The position numbers and the translations under genes are program-made. DNA of 14,176 nt from an uncultured Clostridia bacterium (lineage in GTDB: Bacteria; Bacillota; Clostridia; Oscillospirales; Ruminococcaceae): positions 1 through 14,176 of the forward strand of contig CALBJC010000085.1 in the NCBI GenBank assembly GCA_937892655.1, given 5' to 3'. Shown here one piece after another: positions 6,631-13,337 of the stretch. Positions within the stretch are counted from its first letter, which is position 1. Each line of letters begins with the position of its first letter. The notes below the pieces were generated by a model. That model saw nothing but the letters and a program-made list of their open reading frames with translations. It searched no databases and was not told the DNA's origin.

Positions 6631-7344
6631 ATGTCATCAATTAAAAAGTATGTTGCTGAGTTTATCGGTACAATGGTGCTTGTAACTCTCGGCTGCGGTA
6701 CTGCTATGCTCGTTGGCTGTAACGCAGAACACGGCAGCGGTTACATTCTCACAGCTCTGGCTTTCGGTCTTGTAATCGTTGGTATGGCTTACTGTGTTGG
6801 TAACATCTCAGGCTGTCACATCATCCCTGCTGTTTCACTCGGCGCTTTAATTTCAGGCGGTATCAAGGTAAAGGAATTTGTAGGCTACGTTATTTCACAG
6901 TGCCTCGGTGCTCTTGGCGGTTCTGCTCTGCTTTTCTGCATCTTCAACCTCGCAGACAAGACTGATATGACAGGCGGTCTTGGCTCAAACGGTCTTGCAG
7001 GTGTTGGCAACAGCGCTATTGCAGGTCTTTTGGTTGAAATCGTACTTACATTCGTATTCGTTTTAACAATCCTCGGTGTTACTTCAAAGAAAGAAAACCA
7101 CGGTTCATTTGCAGGTATCGTAATCGGCTTTACTCTTGTTTTAGTTCATATTCTCGGTATCGGTCTTACAGGTACATCTGTAAACCCTGCAAGAAGTATC
7201 GGCCCTGCTATAATCGCTGCTATTGACGGCAACACAAGCCCTATCAAGTGTGTATGGGTATTTATCGTTGGTCCGCTTGTTGGTGCAGCACTTGCAGCTG
7301 TAGTTTACAAGTTCTTATCAAGCGATAAGGCTGACGCTGAATAG
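6631..7344 (+). CDS. aqpZ: Aquaporin, AqpZ-type MIP channel
   Basis: A 237-residue inner-membrane protein of normal AqpZ length (about 230), with six hydrophobic helices and two re-entrant half-helices. The opening YVAEFIGTMVLVTLGCG is the MIP family start. The second half-helix, TSVNPARSIGPA, has a normal NPA and the selectivity-filter Arg. The helix-2 Phe (ALAFGL) and helix-5 His (LVLVHILGIGL) of water-selective channels are also present, so water rather than glycerol is the likely substrate. The first half-helix reads SGCHIIPAVSLG, so the first NPA is IPA. ATG at 6631 follows GGAGG at 7 bases; an upstream in-frame TTG at 6607 lacks one. Codons favour ATC, AAC, AAG and GGT more than the neighbouring genes do, suggesting high expression. 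The gene is monocistronic with its own promoter and terminator. Confidence 0.93.
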   Translation: MSSIKKYVAEFIGTMVLVTLGCGTAMLVGCNAEHGSGYILTALAFGLVIVGMAYCVGNISGCHIIPAVSLGALISGGIKVKEFVGYVISQCLGALGGSALLFCIFNLADKTDMTGGLGSNGLAGVGNSAIAGLLVEIVLTFVFVLTILGVTSKKENHGSFAGIVIGFTLVLVHILGIGLTGTSVNPARSIGPAIIAAIDGNTSPIKCVWVFIVGPLVGAALAAVVYKFLSSDKADAE

Positions 7345-7356
7345 TTTTTAAAAATT

Positions 7357-7388
7357 AAACTCCGCAAGGTAACTTGCGGAGTTTTTTT
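7357..7388. terminator. Terminator between the aquaporin and RNA methyltransferase genes
   Basis: A 12-bp perfect stem, AAACTCCGCAAG (7357-7368) with CTTGCGGAGTTT (7373-7384), loop GTAA, is followed by Ts to 7388. The run of Ts overlaps the stop codon of the convergent gene (7387). On the minus strand a broken T tract follows, so it probably works both ways. Confidence 0.92.
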
Positions 7389-8208
7389 ATTTCGTAAGCT
7401 CCCAGAACGCAACGGCGGACGCTGCGGCAACATTTAATGAATCAACGTTATGCGACATCGGGATTTTTACTGTATAGTCACAGCTGTCAATTGTTGTCTG
7501 CTGTAAGCCTTCGCCCTCTGTACCGAGGATTATAGCGAGCTTTTGCTCTGCTTTTAAAAGTTCATCATCAATACCAACGCTATCATCTGTAAGCGCCATA
7601 GCGACAGTTTTAAAGCCGAGAGATTTTATTTTCTCTATCCCCCATTCGTGCCAGTCGGTTGGTTTTTTACCGATAAATGTCCATGGAATCTGAAAAACTG
7701 TTCCCATACTTACTCTTACTGCACGCTTATACAATGGGTCTGCACAGCCACCTGTTAAGAGTACAGCATCGATATTGAGTGCGGCGGCACTTCGGAATAT
7801 TGCACCTACGTTTGTAGTATTTACAACATCTTCAAGGATCGCAATTCTTCTGCAATCCTTAATCGTTTTGTCAACCGACTGTAACTCTTTTCTTCTCATA
7901 GCACATAAAGCGCCACGGGTCAGATTATAGCCTGTGAGGTTTTTGAGCACATCTTCAGAGGCGTTAAAAATCGGTATATCTCCCACTGAGTCAATAAGAT
8001 GCTCTACCTTTTCAAGCTCTTTTGTTTCTACAAGCATTGATATAGGCTCATATCCGCCATTTAGTGCACGCTCGATGACATTCGGGCTTTCAGCTATGAA
8101 AATACCAAGCTGTGGCTCGTAATAATGCAAAAGCTCAGGTTCTTTAAGCCTTGCGTATACATCAAGCTCTTTATCTGAAAAATCGGTAATGTTTATAAAT
8201 CTTGCCAT
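7387..8208 (-). CDS. SpoU/TrmH-family RNA 2'-O-methyltransferase
   Basis: A 273-residue cytoplasmic SPOUT enzyme that moves methyl from S-adenosylmethionine to a ribose 2'-OH in rRNA or tRNA. All three SpoU motifs are intact. Motif 1 is EDVVNTTNVGAIFRSAAAL at 126-144 with catalytic Arg139. Motif 2 is IILGTEGEGL at 226-235. Motif 3 is IPMSHNVDSLNVAAASAVAFW at 249-269, part of the trefoil knot that holds the cofactor. The first ~105 residues look like a SpoU substrate-binding domain (FIAESPNVIERAL at 37-49). The target nucleotide is unknown. The start ATG is 2 bases past the esterase stop, and its ribosome site AAGGGA lies within the esterase's last codons, so translation is probably coupled. 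Confidence 0.92.
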   Translation of the reverse strand: MARFINITDFSDKELDVYARLKEPELLHYYEPQLGIFIAESPNVIERALNGGYEPISMLVETKELEKVEHLIDSVGDIPIFNASEDVLKNLTGYNLTRGALCAMRRKELQSVDKTIKDCRRIAILEDVVNTTNVGAIFRSAAALNIDAVLLTGGCADPLYKRAVRVSMGTVFQIPWTFIGKKPTDWHEWGIEKIKSLGFKTVAMALTDDSVGIDDELLKAEQKLAIILGTEGEGLQQTTIDSCDYTVKIPMSHNVDSLNVAAASAVAFWELTK

Positions 8209-8210
8209 AT

Positions 8211-9125
8211 TTATCCCTTATCACAAACGTATTTTATCCAGCCGGTAACACCATTGGGCAGACGGCTGTCGGCAGGAGTACCATCATCAAACATAAGGTT
8301 ATGCTGAATCCAGTTAATCATACAATGCTGACCCATTTCAAAGCCGTAGAATACGCTTGAAATACCACCGTCACCGTTATATACCCATTTCGGGAAGAAC
8401 AGAATACAGTTTTTAAGAGATTCAAGCTTCTTCAGATGAGGTTTTATGCAGTCATCAAATACTGCCATTTCATCATGCTGACCATGGGCAATTAAAAGCT
8501 CAATACCTGCCTTTTCTATTTTATCAAGCTTTTCATAATCAGGCAGATAACCTGATGAGATTGGAACAGCTCCATCAAAGAAATCGCCGTAATCCTCTAA
8601 AAGCTGCCATGTGAAATATCCGCCTGATGACGCACCCATAACAAACTTTTTACCGATGTTATCTATATTTTCTGAAATCACCTTGTCGTAGATCTCTTTT
8701 ATAGGCTTTGAATATTCTTCATCCCATGTACCTAAAATTCTGCCGTTTTCAAGACGGGTTTCATTTGCAAGCGGAACGATTAAAAACGCTCCGCCCATCT
8801 TCTCCTGATAAGCCTCAGACGCATACTGTTCTGCACCACAGCACATTATACAGCCATCTCCCATCAAAGAGTTACTAGCGCCATGCAGCCACATTAAAAC
8901 GGGATACTTTTTATCTTTTGAAGCACCATGCTTTATTGGGCTGTAAACGTAGTAAACTATCTCTGTATCACCGCATTTATGAACATACTTATCAAATAAA
9001 TGCAGATATATTCTTGTTGTATAGCTGTTCTGGTAGCTGATAAATTCATCATCTTTAAGATACTTTGCCCACTGCGGAACTGCTGTTTTATCCTGGGACA
9101 TCTTTTTAAAATCAGGTAATGCCAT
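8211..9125 (-). CDS. Alpha/beta-hydrolase esterase (prolyl-oligopeptidase/CE1-like)
   Basis: A 304-residue cytoplasmic serine hydrolase without signal peptide. The sequence shows the oxyanion-hole HGA at 81-83 after a beta-strand (YPVLMWL), the nucleophile elbow GASSG at 164-168 (Ser166), and the likely acid Asp218 in HGQHDE. The likely catalytic His is His267 in MGQHCMINW. This arrangement resembles bacterial esterases of the PHB-depolymerase/feruloyl-esterase group, which strip acyl or phenolic esters from carbohydrates; the true substrate is not known. ATG at 9125 follows AAGGGGG at about 9 bases. It is first in a two-gene unit with the RNA methyltransferase, a link that is probably about expression rather than pathway. 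Confidence 0.85.
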   Translation of the reverse strand: MALPDFKKMSQDKTAVPQWAKYLKDDEFISYQNSYTTRIYLHLFDKYVHKCGDTEIVYYVYSPIKHGASKDKKYPVLMWLHGASNSLMGDGCIMCCGAEQYASEAYQEKMGGAFLIVPLANETRLENGRILGTWDEEYSKPIKEIYDKVISENIDNIGKKFVMGASSGGYFTWQLLEDYGDFFDGAVPISSGYLPDYEKLDKIEKAGIELLIAHGQHDEMAVFDDCIKPHLKKLESLKNCILFFPKWVYNGDGGISSVFYGFEMGQHCMINWIQHNLMFDDGTPADSRLPNGVTGWIKYVCDKG

Positions 9126-9154
9126 AGCTTTATCCCCCTTTTTGTATTTATCTT

Positions 9155-9183
9155 ATTGTAACATAAATAAAGATTAAGTTCAA
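9155..9183 (-). promoter_or_regulatory. Promoter of the esterase/methyltransferase unit
   Basis: TTGAAC (9183-9178), 17-base spacer, TACAAT (9160-9155), with TGT before the -10. The predicted start is near 9148, with a leader of about 23 bases. It is divergent from the zinc-ribbon gene. Confidence 0.75.
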
Positions 9184-9196
9184 TATTCTGAAATTA

Positions 9197-9210
9197 TGTA
9201 TAAATATACA
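9197..9210. repeat. 14-bp palindrome between divergent promoters
   Basis: TGTATA-AA-TATACA. It lies just upstream of the esterase promoter and before that of the zinc-ribbon gene. It could be an operator, but AT-rich DNA makes such palindromes by chance. Confidence 0.3.
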
Positions 9211-9227
9211 AACATTTTTTAATATTC

Positions 9228-9256
9228 TTGCATTTTATAATTCTTTATATTATTAT
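9228..9256 (+). promoter_or_regulatory. Possible promoter of the zinc-ribbon gene
   Basis: TTGCAT (9228-9233), 17-base spacer, TATTAT (9251-9256). There is no TG before the -10. Several other AT-rich hexamers nearby, such as TATAAT at 9236, could serve, so this placement is tentative. Confidence 0.45.
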
Positions 9257-9290
9257 ATATTTGTAACTAATTTTTTGAGGAGTGTTTTTT

Positions 9291-9785
9291 ATGGCAACTA
9301 TCTGTTATGGTTGGGGCGATATTTTAAAGAAGAGAACTATTATGGGTTATCAGTTCTGCGAAAGCTGTAACAAGGTTACCCCTGTTTATTTATCACGACG
9401 CCTTTTCAGAGTTCATATCAGCTATATTCCTATTTTTATGTGGCCAAAGGGCTACGCTATCAACTGCAAGAAATGCAAAAGATACCTTGAAATTCCAAAG
9501 GAAGAATACAAAAAGCTCACAGACGATTTCAAGCCTATGAAGAAGCTTGCAAAGCAGTGCTACAAGGAAGTTACAAAGCTTTGTCAGAACATTGCAGTTC
9601 AGAGTGAAGAGAGCGTAAATTCAGTTTATATGCAGATAGCATCTCAGTACCCTATCGCATCAAATGAAAATCTCAAGGGTCAGTGGATGAGGGCTATATC
9701 TGATACTATCGCTTATACAATAGCATTCAATCAGGCTAAGGCTGAGGCTGAAGCGCAGAAGCTTGCAAAAAAGCAGAAAGCATAA
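9291..9785 (+). CDS. Small zinc-ribbon protein
   Basis: 164 residues, probably cytoplasmic. Residues 5-70 follow the pattern of small zinc-ribbon domains (YGWG at 6-9, then two CxxC knuckles). Cys23/Cys26 (FCESCNK) and Cys59/Cys62 (INCKKCKRYLEI) would bind one zinc; between them is a hydrophobic ISYIPIFMWPKGY segment. The rest (70-164) is predicted helical and ends in a Lys/Ala/Glu-rich tail, which may be a coiled coil. ATG at 9291 follows GAGGAG (9277-9282) at 8 bases; an in-frame GTG at 9282 overlaps that site and is rejected. Tandem TAA stops close it. Function unknown; the domain usually mediates protein or nucleic-acid contacts. Confidence 0.8.
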   Translation: MATICYGWGDILKKRTIMGYQFCESCNKVTPVYLSRRLFRVHISYIPIFMWPKGYAINCKKCKRYLEIPKEEYKKLTDDFKPMKKLAKQCYKEVTKLCQNIAVQSEESVNSVYMQIASQYPIASNENLKGQWMRAISDTIAYTIAFNQAKAEAEAQKLAKKQKA

Positions 9786-9802
9786 TAAATAATTATTTAA
9801 TT

Positions 9803-9834
9803 ATTCCCGAGGAAATTTCTTCGGGAATTTTTTT
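9803..9834 (+). terminator. Terminator of the zinc-ribbon gene
   Basis: ATTCCCGAGG (9803-9812), loop AAATTT, CTTCGGGAAT (9819-9828): a 10-bp stem with one G-T pair, followed by a run of seven T (9828-9834). It isolates the gene from the padR promoter that starts 11 bases later. Confidence 0.9.
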
Positions 9835-9844
9835 ATTTTACTAC

Positions 9845-9873
9845 TTGACAATACAAAGTAGCTGTGATATAGT
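9845..9873 (+). promoter_or_regulatory. Near-consensus promoter of the padR operon
   Basis: TTGACA (9845-9850), 17-base spacer, TATAGT (9868-9873), with TGA before the -10. The predicted start is near 9880. The dyad operator 9854-9891 covers spacer, -10 and transcript start. Confidence 0.85.
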
Positions 9874-9891
9874 ATACACATAGCTACTTTG
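9854..9891. promoter_or_regulatory. Dyad operator over the padR promoter
   Basis: A perfect inverted repeat, CAAAGTAGCT (9854-9863) and AGCTACTTTG (9882-9891), flanks an inner imperfect dyad TGTG-10-CACA (9863-9880). The centre falls on the -10. This fits autorepression by the PadR protein encoded next; PadR operators are usually long dyads across promoters. Confidence 0.75.
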
Positions 9892-9907
9892 CAATGCTTA
9901 GTAGCTA
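9881..9907 (+). promoter_or_regulatory. 5'-end mRNA hairpin of the padR transcript
   Basis: TAGCTACT (9881-9888) and AGTAGCTA (9900-9907) form an 8-bp stem with an 11-base loop at the extreme 5' end of the predicted mRNA, 3 bases before GGAGGTGA. The left arm is also the right half of the DNA operator. It could stabilise the mRNA or tune initiation. Confidence 0.5.
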
Positions 9908-9926
9908 AACGGAGGTGAGTGTTAAA

Positions 9927-10256
9927 ATGGATAACAATCAGCTTATAGATACCCAGCTTATGAAGGGCGTATTGGAAGGATGCATACTTTCGATAATCTC
10001 TAAAGAAGAAACCTATGGGTATGAGATTTTAAGCGTTTTAGAGCAATCGGGCTTTTCGGGGCTTTCGGAGGGTACTCTTTATCCTATAATTACAAGACTT
10101 GATAAAAACGGATATATATCCTGCAGAAAGGCAAAGTCGCCTCTGGGGCCTGTAAGAAAATATTACTCGATTACCGCACAAGGGCAAAAGCACCTAGAGG
10201 AGTTTAAAAACCAATATCAGAAGATGACGCAAAACGCTGACAAGCTGTTATTTTAG
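9927..10256 (+). CDS. PadR-family transcriptional regulator
   Basis: 109 residues, typical of the short PadR subfamily-2 type (about 105-115). The winged helix-turn-helix is clear: KGVLEGCILSIISKEETYGYE at 13-33, then LSEGTLYPIITRLDKNGYI at 46-64, where EGTLYPxLxRLxxxG is the PadR recognition signature. The wing follows (RKYYSITAQGQKHLEEF at 77-93), with a C-terminal dimerisation helix. PadR proteins repress until a small molecule is bound in the dimer groove. ATG at 9927 follows an excellent GGAGGTGA (9911-9918) at 8 bases; an upstream in-frame GTG (9915) overlaps that site. It lies 15 bases ahead of the membrane-protein gene it presumably controls together with itself. Confidence 0.95.
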   Translation: MDNNQLIDTQLMKGVLEGCILSIISKEETYGYEILSVLEQSGFSGLSEGTLYPIITRLDKNGYISCRKAKSPLGPVRKYYSITAQGQKHLEEFKNQYQKMTQNADKLLF

Positions 10257-10271
10257 TTAAGGAGATTTATT

Positions 10272-11372
10272 ATGGATTTTGAAGTTATGGAGTCATATCT
10301 TACCGGTGAATACAGAGATACATTTTCACGAGTAAGGGGCTATGGCGCATTCAAGGATATTTCATCAGATGAAATGGCCGAGCGTTTAGAAGAGCTTTAC
10401 GATATTTTATACACAGCACAAAATCAAAAAAAGGATGTAAAAAAGATTGTAGGTAACGACCTTGAAAAATTCTGCAAGGATTTCTTTGGAGATTACGGTA
10501 TTCTTGACAGATTAAAGAAGATACCAGCGCTTATTTACAAGGCATGCTGGATTACGTTTATATTTTCACTTATTTCAATAATTTCTGCTGACAACCCTAT
10601 CAAAAATCTGCTTAAGACAACTGATGATATTGCAGGTATTTTAATAGGTGCTACAATTATTTTCATTACCGATTTTGTATGTTCTATTATTATAGCACCG
10701 CTTATCCCGAAGATAAAAAAGATCAAAAGCGAAACCTGGTCGTTTATAGTGCTGGGATTTACAATTGTAGTTTTCATCGGTGTTTTTGTTGCATTTGATG
10801 ATATTTCAATCAAGGTAAAAGCATTTTATGTATGCCTTATTTCGCTCATTTACATTTTAGCTTATCTTGCGGTTACTCTGACTCAGAGATACAAGCGTTT
10901 TGGCACAATTAAAAATGTTCAGAAGGCTATAAAAAAAGCAAAAAGAGATAACGCACCTATTGACCTGAATTTGAAAAAATCTTATCTTAAAGGAAGCCTT
11001 TCAAGATTTAAGCGCCTTGTAAAGAAGGGCAAAACTGATGAATTTGGCTACATAGAAAAACTTAGAAAAGATGAGAAAATGTATGCAAACAGTTATAAGC
11101 ATTATTATGCTGTAGGTCTTTTATGCGGTGGCTTTAGCTTTATTGAAAGGGCAATCACAGAATCAATTCTAGATGCACTTATTTTCGGGCTTATACTATC
11201 TGTTGTACTATGGTTTATTCTGAGATTTTTCGTAAAATTTGACAGAGATATGGTCAGAATTATTAGAGCTGTAATTGAAGAATATGAGTCTTCTCAGCTT
11301 GGGTTTACAGAGTATGTAAACCTGGTACTTGATAATAAAATAGGCGCTGAGCTTTCGACCGATGATATTTAA
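10272..11372 (+). CDS. Membrane protein with N-terminal DUF1048/HAAS-like domain
   Basis: 366 residues. Residues 1-80 are soluble and helical (EMAERLEELYDILYTAQNQ at 34-52, KKIVGNDLEKFCKDFFGDYG at 57-76). This is the pattern of the DUF1048/HAAS domains that habitually follow padR genes. Four hydrophobic segments come next (about 86-105, 120-145, 155-175, 183-204), then a basic cytoplasmic stretch (205-275), and one or two more segments (278-321). A charged tail closes it. The function is unknown; in related operons these proteins are thought to be membrane stress or drug sensors or partners of transporters, but no transporter is adjacent here. The ribosome site AAGGAG (10259-10264) precedes the ATG by 7 bases. 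No terminator is visible afterwards, so transcription may continue into the MutS-like gene. Confidence 0.82.
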   Translation: MDFEVMESYLTGEYRDTFSRVRGYGAFKDISSDEMAERLEELYDILYTAQNQKKDVKKIVGNDLEKFCKDFFGDYGILDRLKKIPALIYKACWITFIFSLISIISADNPIKNLLKTTDDIAGILIGATIIFITDFVCSIIIAPLIPKIKKIKSETWSFIVLGFTIVVFIGVFVAFDDISIKVKAFYVCLISLIYILAYLAVTLTQRYKRFGTIKNVQKAIKKAKRDNAPIDLNLKKSYLKGSLSRFKRLVKKGKTDEFGYIEKLRKDEKMYANSYKHYYAVGLLCGGFSFIERAITESILDALIFGLILSVVLWFILRFFVKFDRDMVRIIRAVIEEYESSQLGFTEYVNLVLDNKIGAELSTDDI

Positions 11373-11411
11373 TACACTTTAATAATTGCTGTTGATTTAC
11401 ATATTAATCTA

Positions 11412-11440
11412 TTGAACAAATTGTTGTTTTCTGCTATAAT
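11412..11440 (+). promoter_or_regulatory. Promoter of the MutS-like gene
   Basis: TTGAAC (11412-11417), 17-base spacer, TATAAT (11435-11440), with TGC before the -10. The predicted start is near 11447, giving a short leader that contains GGAGGAG. Confidence 0.82.
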
Positions 11441-11461
11441 TCTCTCATGGAGGAGATTTGT

Positions 11462-13159
11462 ATGAAGCATGTTGAGATTGATTTAAAAGACAGAAGGCTT
11501 GACCTTTTTTACCCCAATTCAAAAAAGCGTGATGAACTCAAAAAGCGAAGAGCTCAGATTTCGGAATTACCCCAGGATTATATAGCAAATTTAGAGATTG
11601 AAAAGTTTGCAGACAGTATCTGCAAGCTTTATCACAGCAAGATAATGAACATTTTCACAGAGCTTTGCTGTGATGTAGAAGTTATAAACTACAGACTTGA
11701 TATTTTAGAGGATTTTCTCAATATCCCTACCCTTGCGCCTGCTGTTAAAAAGATTATCAATATTATGATCGAAAACGACAGAAAGAACATTTATCAGTTT
11801 ACAGATGTCGATTCTTTTATGAAACTCGATCAGGCAATTACTGCGTTTGACGCATATATTGAATGTATTGAGATTATGCATACATTCAAAGAAAAGTATG
11901 GTGACAAGGTAAAATCTGAGGGCGTAAAGGATATGCTTTCGTTTTTTGAGGAAAGCTACGAGAGCAACAACTTCAACAAGCTCAAAAAAGAGATTGAAGA
12001 GCTAAAAGACGCTATTCACAACAGAATAAAATCTGTGACGGTTGCTATCAATCTTGACGACAGACTTGTACCTATAAGTGCCGGTATTGTCAATTATTCT
12101 GATACGCCTTATGTTTTGAAAAAATCGCTGTTTGACAGAATTGTAAGTCTTGGTATTTCATCAAACAACAAAAACCTCATTATGACGATGAAATCAAAAT
12201 ACAAACAGAATAATATGGATGATGAAAAGATAATAAATACTGCTGACAAGGCGCTTTTTGAATCTCTGGCTTTTCTGTCAGACGGTTATATTGCCGTTAT
12301 AAATGATGTTTTAAAGCAGTACCAGAAGATTGATTTTGAGGATATGAATTTTCTTTCATATCAGCTTGAATTCTATCTTGGCGCTATAAATCTTATGAAT
12401 ATGGCTAAGGCTGAAGGGCTTGAGATGTCAAGGCCGAAAATTCTGCCTATGGGTCAGAGAAAGGCTGATATCAAGGGCTTATTTGACGTTATTTACCTCA
12501 ACGAATGCCGAAGCTTCAATTTAAGAAACAAGGATAACAAAAAGGAAATTATTGCAAACGACATATCCTTTGATGACAACGCAAGATTTTATATCCTCAC
12601 AGGCGCCAACAACGGCGGTAAAACTACTTTTGTAAGGGCAATGGGACTTTGTCAGGTTATGGCGCAGGCAGGGCTTTATGTACCCGCAAGTTATTGTGAG
12701 ATTTCGCTTTGCGACTTTATTTATTCTCATTTTCCAAAGGAAGAGCAGATAGGTATCGATACAAGCCGCTTTACCACAGAGGTAAAGGAATTTAAAACTA
12801 TAAGCGATACTATAACTCAAAACAGCCTGCTTCTGATGAACGAGTCAATTCAGAGCACAACACCTAATGAATGCGTTGATATTGCCAGCGAGATTGTAAA
12901 CATATTCTGCATTATCGGTGTAAGAGGTATTTTTGCTACTCACCTGCTTGATTTAGCAGAGAATGTTGACAAAATAAACAGCACTGAAAATATCTCATCA
13001 AAGGCTCAGAGCATTGTAGCTACCATTGATGAGCAGAGCGGTAAGCGAATGTATAAAATAAAGCCTGGTATGCCTATGAGAACAAGCTATGCTGTAAGTA
13101 TTCTCAGAGAATTTGGCATTGATACAAATGAAGTAAGAAAAAGGCTTGAGAAGAATTAA
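11462..13159 (+). CDS. MutS-family ATPase lacking mismatch-recognition domains
   Basis: 565 residues, against about 850 for MutS. The N-terminal mismatch-binding and connector domains are absent; residues about 30-340 look like the helical core/clamp region. The ATPase at about 345-530 has Walker A GANNGGKTT at 381-389 and DTSRFTTEVKEF at 433-444 (equivalent to the MutS signature region). A Walker-B-like LLLMNES spans 456-462, and the switch His494 lies in ATHLLDL. In canonical MutS the Walker B is LxLLDE; here Asp is replaced by Asn460 while Glu461 remains. The role is unknown: such truncated homologues act in recombination or ribosome rescue rather than mismatch repair in some lineages (family knowledge, not shown here). 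ATG 11462 follows GGAGGAG at 6 bases; ATG 11447 overlaps that site and coincides with the predicted transcript start, so I reject it. Confidence 0.88.
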   Translation: MKHVEIDLKDRRLDLFYPNSKKRDELKKRRAQISELPQDYIANLEIEKFADSICKLYHSKIMNIFTELCCDVEVINYRLDILEDFLNIPTLAPAVKKIINIMIENDRKNIYQFTDVDSFMKLDQAITAFDAYIECIEIMHTFKEKYGDKVKSEGVKDMLSFFEESYESNNFNKLKKEIEELKDAIHNRIKSVTVAINLDDRLVPISAGIVNYSDTPYVLKKSLFDRIVSLGISSNNKNLIMTMKSKYKQNNMDDEKIINTADKALFESLAFLSDGYIAVINDVLKQYQKIDFEDMNFLSYQLEFYLGAINLMNMAKAEGLEMSRPKILPMGQRKADIKGLFDVIYLNECRSFNLRNKDNKKEIIANDISFDDNARFYILTGANNGGKTTFVRAMGLCQVMAQAGLYVPASYCEISLCDFIYSHFPKEEQIGIDTSRFTTEVKEFKTISDTITQNSLLLMNESIQSTTPNECVDIASEIVNIFCIIGVRGIFATHLLDLAENVDKINSTENISSKAQSIVATIDEQSGKRMYKIKPGMPMRTSYAVSILREFGIDTNEVRKRLEKN

Positions 13160-13165
13160 ACTATA

Positions 13166-13202
13166 CCCCTGCTATCAGTAAGATAGCAGGGGATCTTTAT
13201 TT
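13166..13202 (+). terminator. Terminator of the MutS-like gene
   Basis: CCCCTGCTATC (13166-13176), loop AGTAA, GATAGCAGGGG (13182-13192): an 11-bp perfect stem followed by ATCTTTATTT. The T tract is interrupted, but the stem is strong and sits 7 bases after the stop codon. Confidence 0.88.
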
Positions 13203-13248
13203 GGAACAGTATATATTATTACACTTTTTTTACAGTATTCTTTTTTTA

Positions 13249-13277
13249 TTGAAAATTCAAAAATACTATGCTATATT
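13249..13277 (+). promoter_or_regulatory. Promoter of the CE12-like esterase gene
   Basis: TTGAAA (13249-13254), 17-base spacer, TATATT (13272-13277), with TGC before the -10. The predicted start is near 13284, leaving a leader of about 54 bases. The stretch between the terminator and this promoter is AT-rich with nothing else I can recognise. Confidence 0.78.
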
Positions 13278-13301
13278 AAAAATATGTAGGATGTTGAGAA
13301 G

Positions 13302-13317
13302 TACAGATTATTCTGTA
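13302..13317 (+). promoter_or_regulatory. Small leader hairpin before the CE12 ribosome site
   Basis: TACAGA-TTAT-TCTGTA forms a 6-bp stem ending 3 bases before AAGGGAGG. It could affect mRNA stability or initiation; short enough to be chance. Confidence 0.35.
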
Positions 13318-13337
13318 AATAAGGGAGGTTTTTTCCT

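Noticed and set aside
9181..9290. AT-rich divergent region as a replication origin or RNA gene.
   Set aside because: Apart from two promoters and one short palindrome, no iterons, DnaA-box clusters or stable RNA fold were visible.
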